A model generated the notes under the pieces. The model ran no database searches, was not told where the DNA came from, and saw nothing but the letters and a program-made list of their open reading frames with translations. A program made the position numbers and the translations under genes. DNA of 64,000 nucleotides, from the NCBI GenBank assembly GCA_040752855.1, contig JBFMHP010000009.1, positions 71,827 through 135,826 on the forward strand, in the 5' to 3' direction. Below, piece by piece: positions 37,646 to 47,600 of this stretch (positions are counted from its first letter, which is position 1; every line of letters starts with the position of its first letter). This DNA is from JBFMHP01 sp040752855. Lineage in GTDB: Bacteria; Pseudomonadota; Gammaproteobacteria; RBG-16-57-12.

Positions 37646-38625
37646 TGGATTACAATCTCAGCCAGACGCTGCTGATCGCCCCCGAAGTCCCTTTCAGCGG
37701 GATCAAGGAGCAGCTGCTCCGCCTCGGCTTTCGCCTGGAACAACCCCTCACAACACAAGAACCCTTGCTGGCCGACGAACCGGAATTCGCGTCCTTCACC
37801 TGGCAGGGCCGCAAACCCTTCGTGCTCTATACCTTCAACCCGGTGGCGCGACTGCGGGTACTGGATGTAGCGACGGTGCCCCCGCCACTGCGCGGCGCCA
37901 TCGCCGGCGCGCTTACGCTGCTCGGCGACAGCGCCGTGAATGATCTGTTGTTTTCCAGGGAACCGCGCGAACGGCTGCTCGGCCTCTGGGCGCTGCAGGA
38001 AACCGAGCGTCTGGACCTCCTGCCGCAAACGGTCCGCCTGCGCGAAGATCCGGTGAGTGTCGTGGCCGAGCAGGCCCACGCCATCGAACGCCGCTTGCGC
38101 CGCATCCTGGAGGCGCGGGAGCAACTGATGGTGAATCTGCAACTATTGATCGAAGCCGCCGAGCCCCTGATCCGGCGCTTGGACGACCCGCTGCTCACCC
38201 CCAGTCTCAAACCCACGCAAGCGGAACTGGCGGAGCTGTTCGATCCGGACCTGGCGCCACACCTGGCGACCGCAGTCGACGAACTGTATCAAACCCCGCC
38301 GCTCGCCGCCCCCGGCGGCGAATTCCCGTATTTATGCATCAGCGCCGCCAACGCCGGCCTGCTGCGCTGGCCCAACGAGCTGAGCGATAAATTCCCGCGC
38401 GGCTACCGCAATATCGCGGGATGGATGAGTCCGAAATATGTCTGGTTCAGTTGGCGCTGGACCGCGCAGGCCGATGCTCCGCCCGGCGGCCCCGGCGTTC
38501 AGTTCGACGGCCTGGTGTGGGTGGAACGGCGCTGGGTATGGCTGCCGAAGGCATTCCGCCTGGTGGCGCCGATCCTCGACAAGCTCAGCGCGGAAGTCCC
38601 TGGGCCAGACGTGGTCGTGCACTGA
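37642..38625 (+). CDS. Unknown protein between ATPase and giant cargo gene (possible cargo chaperone)
   Basis: The product is 327 residues and I recognise no family. The N-terminal part is a mixed domain (LLIAPEVPFSGIKEQLLRLG). Residues about 85-190 are helical with HEAT-like spacing (GDSAVNDLLFSREPRERLLG). The C-terminal 90 residues are Trp/Tyr-rich with RNIAGWMSPKYVWFSWRWT and DGLVWVERRWVWLPKAFRL. There is no signal or membrane segment. It starts at ATGA overlapping the ATPase stop and ends 7 bases before the giant gene. A position between the putative loading ATPase and the cargo suggests a chaperone or adaptor for the cargo. An immunity role is less likely because eCIS particles generally target other cell types. 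Confidence 0.55.
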   Translation: MMDYNLSQTLLIAPEVPFSGIKEQLLRLGFRLEQPLTTQEPLLADEPEFASFTWQGRKPFVLYTFNPVARLRVLDVATVPPPLRGAIAGALTLLGDSAVNDLLFSREPRERLLGLWALQETERLDLLPQTVRLREDPVSVVAEQAHAIERRLRRILEAREQLMVNLQLLIEAAEPLIRRLDDPLLTPSLKPTQAELAELFDPDLAPHLATAVDELYQTPPLAAPGGEFPYLCISAANAGLLRWPNELSDKFPRGYRNIAGWMSPKYVWFSWRWTAQADAPPGGPGVQFDGLVWVERRWVWLPKAFRLVAPILDKLSAEVPGPDVVVH

Positions 38626-38632
38626 GGACGCC

Positions 38633-41600
38633 ATGGACAGCGCCACCCGCACCCGCCGCGCCGATGCCGACACCGCCTCCCCTGGCCACAGCCCCAGCAG
38701 CCGGGAACGGACCCGTTCGGCCCTGGAACCGAGCGCCCCCGACGTCAGCGCCGAGCGGGACGGGACAGAAGCCGGGCTATGCAGCGTGCCCCGTTACCTG
38801 GGCACGGAGGTGGCACCGCCCGCTACGCCGCCAAGCGACTACAGCAGCGAGGAGTTCATCGCCAATCCGAGCGCCGTGGATGCCCCCAACGCCAGCGAGA
38901 CCCCGCTGGCGCTGCCGACCTCACCGCCTTCCGCCGCCGCTGCTTCTAACCCGGCAGCCGAGGCCGAGGCGCGGGCAGAGGCGGAGGCCGGCGCAGGTCG
39001 TGGCCCGGCAGAAGGAGGCGCCCCCACCGCACCCGACGCCAGCGCCGAAGGCGCTGCCCCGCCCGCCACCGGTGAACGCGCGGAGGCCGGTGGAGCGGCC
39101 GCGGCCGCCTCCGAAACCGCAGCGGATGAGCCGAGCGCGGTCCCGCGAGAAGCCGCCCGCGAGCGCCGCGCCGAAAGCCAGGTTTCTATCCCCCTGCCCA
39201 TCATTGCCCGCGTTGGGAATATCCGCGCCCCACGGGTACCGCCGCCACCCCAGGAAGCCATCAAGCGCAGCGCCGAGATCCGCACCCGCACCGGATCACC
39301 GCCCGAAATGCACCACGCCAAGGTCGAACAAGCGGTGCTGCGCGTGGTGGAAACCGCCCGCGCCAGCCAGCGCCAGATCGTCTGGCGCGTCGGCATCCTG
39401 GCCCGTGACACGCGCCTTTCGATCGATCAGTTGGCCAATGAAATCCTCGGCTTCGTGGCCCATTGCGTGGGCCGCATCCGTAGCGCCATCGATACGGCCA
39501 AGACCGATATCACCAGCGTGGTGGACGGCCAGATCGAACACATCTCCACCCAAGGCCAACTCACCGACGAGGCCCTGCGGCAAAGCCAGCGCGACAGCCA
39601 GGCGGAGGTGCACGAGGTGCTGCTCAGCCAGTCGGACGAACTCAATGAAGCCCACACCACGCTGCAGCAGGAATTCGATCCCTACCTGACCGAGGCCGAA
39701 ATCAACACCATGAACATCTCCGAGGCCGGCGTGGTCACCCACGTTACGCCCCCCGCTGGCGGCGCGGCGCCCGGCACCGGCGGCGGATCGGCCAGCATGA
39801 GCAGCAGCACCGGCGGCGAGGCCAACGTCTGCACCGCCCCGGCCGGGCCGCGCCAGAACCTTCCGGAACTCGACACCGAAACACAGGGCACCCTCTCCAC
39901 CCTGCACGGCCGGGACCGATTGGGGGCCTTTTATTCCACCCGCAGCGCCCCGGTCTACGAACGCCAATCCCAGCAGACCCAGGAACGTCTGGATCAAATG
40001 GCCGTCCGCCAAAGCGAGAGTCTGGAATCCTTCCGCGGCCAGTTCACCAACTACGCCCTGCGCCTGGTGACCCCGGTGGCCCGGGATCTGGAACGCGACG
40101 AGCGCGGCGACAGCCCCGCCCTGGCGTGCGAGGTGCTGGACGAACGCCACAGCCTCGCAGAGGCCGCCGGAGAAAACGGCCGCACCCTGATGCAAAAATT
40201 TGATGGCGTGATGCGCTATCTGGATAACGAACTCGGGCCCCGTCTGATCGACGGCCTCAATGAAGGCGGCGCCAAGGCCGCCAAGAGCTTCCGCGACCAG
40301 GGCGAGGCCACCGAGCGGATGATGGACAACACCGCCGCGGGGTTCGCCGACGCCTACCCGCAACTGGTGGCGCGGGTGCAGGAATTGCTGCCGGACAAAC
40401 AGCTGCTGAATTTCGGCGAGCTCGGCCCGCGCCTCCAGCAGGCGTGGGAAAGCGCCCGCCGGTTACCGGACCAGCAGTACCAAGCCATGGCCGAGCAGGC
40501 GGCGGCGACCCTGCAGCAGATGCGCGAGGCCCAGCAAAAGCAGATCGAAGGACTGGGGAGCTCAGCGGAGAAAAGCCTGCAGTCGGTCACTGACGTGGTC
40601 ACCGCCACCAGTTTCGATCTGGAAACCTTCGGTTACGGCGTGACTGGCGCGATGCGCGAAGGCGGCTGGGCCGCCATCACGGGAGCCTCCGAGTATGCGC
40701 TGCGCATGGCCACCGACCTGCTCAAGACCCGGGGCCAGGCCGATGGCGCCCTCAACAACCTGTTGCGCAGCTTCGTCGAGTCCCTCAATGGTGCGATGGA
40801 CAACTTCGGCAACAGCTACTTCGAAACCGTCGACGGTTTCAAGCACAGCGTCATCGACATCCCGACCGGCGTGTTCGCCCGGATTCAGCGCGAAATCGAC
40901 ACGGACCTCAGCGAGCGCTCCGGCAAACTCAATTCACAGCTCACCAAGCCGGACACCGACACCACCACCGGCCTGGTGGTACTCAACGTTCTCACCCTCG
41001 GCGCCACCACGGCGGTCACCGCTGGGTATCTGATCTACATGGACGCCGACGACGACGAGATCTTCGCCACCCTCGGCAACCTGCAGTGGCCCGGGCCGCC
41101 GGCGCTGGATCAGTATTTCACGACTCCCGGCAACTACGGCAATCTGCAAGACCGCCTCCGCGACTGCCTGAGCGAGGACGCCGCCCGCCGCGCCGTGTCC
41201 TTGTTCTCGGCCGATGCCGGCACCCGCGCCGCCGGCCGGCTCGAGGCGGTGCAGGACTCCTTTAGCTTATTCGGACTGGACTCCGACGCCCGCCAGTCGC
41301 TGCTCCAAGGCTTCGGCGCCGAGGAGCGGGCGGCGGCCGATCCGAATACCGTGGCCGAGGTCTCCCAGTCGATCCGTGACAGCTGGTTTGCCAGTCACAC
41401 GGACATCCGCCTGAACGAGGCCTATCTACGCGGCAATTACGGCGCCGCACTCTCCGCCCGCGTGGAGGCCAGCTTGCGCACCGCCCGGAACGACAGCAGC
41501 GACGCCATCTTCCAGTCCGTCCAGAACATCGAGACCCTCGCGCGTAGCGAGCTGGCGCTCACCGGCTCGGCTACCTTCATCGATCCGAACCAGGTGCAGA

Positions 41601-44600
41601 GTCTCACCGATCAAGCGATGCAGGATTTCGCCGCCCATCGGCCCGGCGAAACCCGGGCCGCCGCCGACATCAGCGTCAGCGAGGCACGGCAAACCTTCAT
41701 CACTACCGCCACCGCCGCCATGGAGAGGAATGTCGGTGAAGGCCCGCCGGTGATGATCCCGGTGGATCAGATGGTGCAGGACTATGTGCGGGAGGTGATC
41801 ACCGGCGGCTGGGAGAACCCGGAGGCCCGGGCGGCGCGCCAGGCCTATGAATTCCAGCACGCCGGCCGCGGCTTGCTCGGCCCCTCGGAATCCGATCAGG
41901 TGCGCTTCACCCGCGCCTTCGAGAACCCCGACCTGGCACGGCTGGAACGGGAGCTGCGCGAACATCCGGAGCGGCGCGATGAAATCATGCCGCAGCTGGA
42001 TCGGGCACGGCGCGAGCACGCCGAGCAGATGCGCCGTGTGCTGCGCCGCCTGTACCCGGAGTTGACCGACGATGAGATCAATGCCGCCGGCGGCCCCACC
42101 GCCGTGATGGCGCAACGATCCGCCGAGTTGTTCGCCGGCCACTCCTTCGGCGCCTTCCGCACCGCCGCCGCACAGGCGGAAGACGCCCAGTACGCCCGCG
42201 AGATGATCACTGGCGGTCGCGCCAGCCTGGCCGCCGGCGTGCGCATCGCCACCCGCGGCGCCGGGACCAACGAAGACCTGCTGCGTATGACCTACAGCGG
42301 CCGCTCCAAGACCGAAATCGCCGAGGCGCGGACGATCTGGCAGGACCGCTACGGCGAAGACCTGGATGTGATGCTGGGCATCAAGCCCCGCCGGCTGACC
42401 ACCGGCGAAGCCCTGCTCTCCGTCGCCTCCCCCGCCCTGGGCATGTTCCTCTACGGCGGTGAAACCTCGGGTGATCTCGCGATGGAACTGGAACGCTCCG
42501 CCCGCGGCGAACCGGAAACCGATCAGGACTATATCGAACTGGCGGCTCTGACCTATGCCCAGCAGCGCACCCGCGGCACCGGCTTTCTCGCCCGGCTCAC
42601 CATGGGCGGCACCCCCGAAGCCCGCTCCATGGACGAGACCCAGCGCGCCATGGCCGAAACGCTGCTGGCCGAGGCCCACCGCCGCCGCGCCGCGCTCACG
42701 CGTGATCCCAACATGTCCGGCATCGCCGACGCCCCGCTGCCGGAGGACCCCCGCGCGGTATTTCTCCCCGACGGACGCATCGATCCCACCATCGCCGCCC
42801 TGGTGTTCGCACCGGGACCGGGCTCCGGCGGACGACCCGGCGCCGATCGTTTTTTGGGCGACCGCGGCCTGATCCTGGGCATGTCCCAGAATCTGGAGCT
42901 GGCGGGGGCCCGCTACAAGGCGGAACTGGACCGCCAGGAAAGCCTGCTGCTATCGGCCATCGCCATCCTGGCGGTGATCGCCACCGTTGTGCTGATGGCC
43001 TTCGGTGTGGGCTTTGTCCTGGCCAGCGTGCTGGTCGCCCTGGGCTCCGGCCTGCTCACCATGGCGGTCAAGAGCGGAATGCGGGGCGAGCGTTACGGCT
43101 GGGAGGAGGCCGCCACCGACATGGCGCAGACCGCGATCGAGGTGGCCGCCGCCGGTGCCGGGGGCGCCCTCGGGGGTGGGCTGGGCAAGGCCAACGCCCT
43201 GGCCCGGGTCGGCCAATCGCTGGTGGCGCGGTTCGGCCCGATCGGCGGGGTGATCGCGCGCGAGGCCATCGTCGGCGCCGTGAGCAGCGCCGCCCAAGTC
43301 GCGATCCGGGATGAAACCTATCGGGACGGACCCGGCGCGGCCGTCGGCCGCATCCTGGGCGGCGGCCTCAAGGGTGCCGCCATCAGCGCGGTGAGCGCGG
43401 GGGTCTCGGAACGCCTGGGTGGCGGGCTCAACCGCCGCCTGAACGCCTCCCTGCAACAGGCCGACGCCTCGCTGCTCGCTCGCCTGGGTCAGAGCCTCGG
43501 CCCCGCCGGCCGCAACATGCTCAAGGAAGGCGTCTCCGAGGCGCTGGGCGGCATCGCCGGCGAGGCTACCGGCATCCTGATCGAGATCAGCAGCAATCAA
43601 TTCCACGGCAGCCTCAAGGACGCCCTCAAGCGCCTCGGCCAGGCAGGACTGCGGGATCTGGTGCAATCCGCAGGCAGGGCCGGGGCCACCGCCCACAACC
43701 GCGCCCGCTATAACCGCCTCATGGCCGACGCCCGCAACGCCACCCATTTGACCGACTCCGATCTGCATGCCCTGCGCAGCGCCGCGCGCTCGGCCGGGGA
43801 ATTTCCGGAATCTCTGGAAAGCATCCGCCGCCAAGTCCAGGCCGACCGCGCCGTACTGGCGCAACTGCCGCCCGAGATCCGCCGCCATGCCGCCGACCTC
43901 GACAGCCAGTCTCTGCATCAGCTGGCGGACATGCTCCATAAAGGCGAACTGGCGGCTCCGTCGGACACCCGCGCCGAACTCTTCATGCACATGAGCGAAC
44001 GCAACCCGCAACTCAACGCCGCCACGCTGTTGCGGCAACTGGAAACCGCCAGCGCCCGCTTGGTCCCGGAACCGCAACAACCGGAACAGCTCCGCGCCCG
44101 CGAGGAACATCAGCAACAGATCCGCAGCGGACTGACCGCAGACCTGCCCGGCCCCGTGCGCGACGCTCTGGCCGACATCCCGGTGCACGGGCTCGATCAG
44201 ATACCGCCGCATTTACTGCCCGAGGCCGCCCGCCTCATCGCACGCGGCACCTTCGATCCGCGCCGCGCCGACGCCCTGCTGCTCGCCGCCCGCCAGCACA
44301 ACCCGGAGCTGGATGCGGTCAGCTTCCTGCGCAACCTGCACAGCGCCGTTCAAAGCGCGCAACTGGCCGGCGAGGCCCACGCCCGCATCCTGACGCGCCA
44401 ACGCGTCCGGGTGCTGCGGGATATCCCGTCCGAGGCCCACGGCCTGTTCGCCCGCCTGCCGGACGAGGCCCTGGGCCAACTGCGCGTCCTGCTCGATCAA
44501 GGACAGGCGGGATCGCCGGAGCAACAGGCCGCGCTGCTGCGCCAGGCGCGCGAACTCGATCCCAATCTCGACGGCCAGCAGTTCCGCCAGATGCTGGAGC

Positions 44601-47600
44601 TGGCGGCCGCCAACGCCACCCAGCGCCGCGGCACCGAGCAGGCGGCCGCGCGGGCGGAACGCCAGCAACACATGAGCAACGTGCCCGAGCACCTGCGCGG
44701 CACGCTATCGCTGCTGCCGGATGCTGCATTGGTGGAACTGCGCCTGCGCCAGCTGGAAGGCAGTCTCTCCCCGGCCGAGCGGCTCAAGCTCCAGGAAGCG
44801 GCCCTGCGCGAACAGCCGGATCTGGACCTGCCCGCCTTCCACAAGGCCCTGGATGAAGCCGTCGCCCGCGGCGCCCCCCTCCGTCCCGATGCCGGGCTGG
44901 AGCGGCGCATGTGGCAGGAGTTGGTGGCCGCCGTCCCCGAGGCCCAACGCCACCTGGTGCAGAACGCGCCGGTCGTGATCATGCGGGACGCCGAATTCGC
45001 CGCCTACACCCGCTCCGCCCAAGGCGATGCCGTCACCCTGATGCTCAATGGACGCGCTGTCGTAATCGTGCGCCAAGGCGCCGATCCCGCCGCCCTGCGC
45101 GAAGAAGGGATCCATGTGCTGCAAAGCCGCGATCCGCAGTGGACCCGGCGCATGGGCAGCCTGGATGAGCAACACCTCCGTCACTGGGATGACTTGCCGC
45201 TGGAACAGCAGATGGCCCTCTACCGCAACAAGCTGGAGCTCGAACTCGACGCCCACGACCGCCTGATCAGCAGCCTGACCGGCGACCTGCTGCGTGCCAG
45301 CGATCCCGTCGAGATCGCCGCTCTGCGCAGCCGGCTCGAACTGGCGCAGACGGCCCAATCCAATCTGCAAAACCGGCTGCGCGAGGTCGGCGGTATCAGC
45401 CCGCTGCAACGCCAGTTGATCAGCGCCGGCATGGCACCCCGGCCTCAGTGGCTTGACCAGCCCGCCCGGCTGTTTGCCAAGCAGCCCCAGGCGCCGCCGC
45501 TTACCCGCCAGCAGATCCTGGAACAAATGACCGACGACCTCGCGCCGGGCGGCAGTGAATTCCGCAAGGTCCGCGCCCGTCTCAATCGGTTGGATGCCGC
45601 CGATCTGAATGTGCTGGCCAGGCTGGGCCTCTCCGCCGCCGAGATGCGCAGCGTGGTGCTGGCACACAAGGAAACCGCTGCCACCACCCGGCTGATCGGC
45701 GATCTGCGTGCCATTGCCGATGCCGTACCCGCCGGAACCGAACGGGCGGTGCTGGCGGAACTGGTAAGGCGAGCCGACCTGTCCGACCTGGCCCCGGTGC
45801 TGCGGGATGCCGCCACACGGGCACTGGATGCCGACGCCGCCCTCACCCTCATGGCCAGCGTGCTGTTGCAGCCGTCCCATCATCTGGCGCTGGCAGAAAA
45901 CCTCCGCAACTTCTTGGCGCAAGCCTCCCCGGCCCAGCAGGCCGATCTGGTTCGTCTGATTGATGACATCGGCATCGAAGGTCAGGGCAGCCTGCTCCGC
46001 CTGCTGGGCGAGCTCCGCAGCCGGATCAGCAATCTGAGTCCCAACAACAACGACCCGCACAGCTTCGCCGCGACCCTCATCGGCCTGGCGGCCAACGCCG
46101 GCATCAAACAAAAGGTGGACCTGATCAACCGCACGCACGACCTGCTGGCGGCACTGGAAAAACTGCCGCGGAGCCCCGAGCGGGATGCCGTGGTCAATCA
46201 TATTGTCGATGGCCTGCTGAGCGGAGCCGATCCCCATGGCCACGCCCTCGACATCCGCGCCGCAGCCCGCGCCGTGGCAGACGGCGAGCTGGCCCCCGCC
46301 ACCTTGCAGCGCTTCGCCGAAAACATCAAAGCCGGCCCGTTCATGTCGGGCGGCGACGCCTTCCGCCTGCATGTAGAAGAATGCCTGAAAGCCTGGGGCG
46401 ACTTCAGCCTGCAACACCCCATGTTCGCCGACCTGCTGAAACGGGTGACGCTGACCCCGCCCCTGACCGACGAACACCGCGCCCTACTGACAGAAATGGA
46501 ACCGTGGTTCAGCCACATCGTCGCCAGCGACTGGTTCGCCCAGCGGATGAAGGCCTCCGGCCGCACCCCGGATCAGGAGATGCTCGACCTCCTGCAACAG
46601 ATACTCACCACCGGGCTGCGCGGCCAGACGGGCATCACCAATTTCGACACCTTGCGCCACATCATGCAGGAACTCCGCCTCACCGTCGTCGACACCTTGG
46701 CCGAGCCGGACCTGATCGCACGGGTACGGGCGCAGATGGAGCGGGCCGGTTACAGCCCGGAAGACATCGCCCGGCGCGAATCGGACGCCGATGCGATATT
46801 GCGCCGCGATCGCGTCGCCGGCCTGGTCACACCGGAAGTGCACTTGGAAAACCTGATCCGCCAGCAAGTCGAATACCAGGGCATGATCGACACCGCTGTG
46901 GCCATCGCCAAGCAGCGCTATCCCAACGATCCCACGGCCGAGCGCGCCCTCTTCAACGAACTCACCGCCGGCCTCCGGCAGAAAGTCACCGAAACCGCCG
47001 GCGAGATCGCCGCGACCCGCGCCATCCGCAGCGATCCCCGCTTCGGAGTGGGCCCGAGCAACCCAGAGTCCCGCCCCATGGAGCTGCTGCGCGGTTTCGA
47101 GGCCGGCATCGGCTTCGATCAGGTATGGGTGCGGCGCGATGCAAGCGGACGCATCACCGAAATCCTGGTGGTCGAGGCCAAGGGACCGGGCGCCACCACG
47201 GCCCAAACCAAGCGCAAGGGCGCCCAGATGAGCGCCGAATGGGTGGCGCGCACGGCGGCGGACATGGTGATGCGTGGCGACGACGGCACCGGCTCGCTCA
47301 TCCTCGAGGCCCTGCGTACCGGCCACCCGCCGATCGGCGGCGTGATAGTCCAGGCCGCCGACCAGAGCGGGACCCCTGGCAGCATCACCGGCGCCCCCGG
47401 CACCAGCGGCCCGCATCACCACTTCGATCTGGGCGAGCTGCGCCAGCACAACCCGATCAAGGATCTGCCCCCCGCTGAACTAGCCGCAGAGGTACGCACC
47501 CGCATCGACGCCATCAAGAACGGAGAGTTCGAATTCCGTTACACCGACACCGAGGTCAACAGTATCGTGCAACACGGCCGCAGCCTGGGCCTGAGCACCA

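Noticed and set aside
38438..38632. 65-codon upstream extension of the giant gene
   Set aside because: It overlaps the end of the preceding gene in another frame; the ATG at 38633 has its own ribosome-binding site.
41426..46477. Minus-strand ORFs opposite the giant gene (41426-42679, 42950-44212, 44705-46477)
   Set aside because: These are shadow frames of the high-GC sense gene; no motifs, no start signals.
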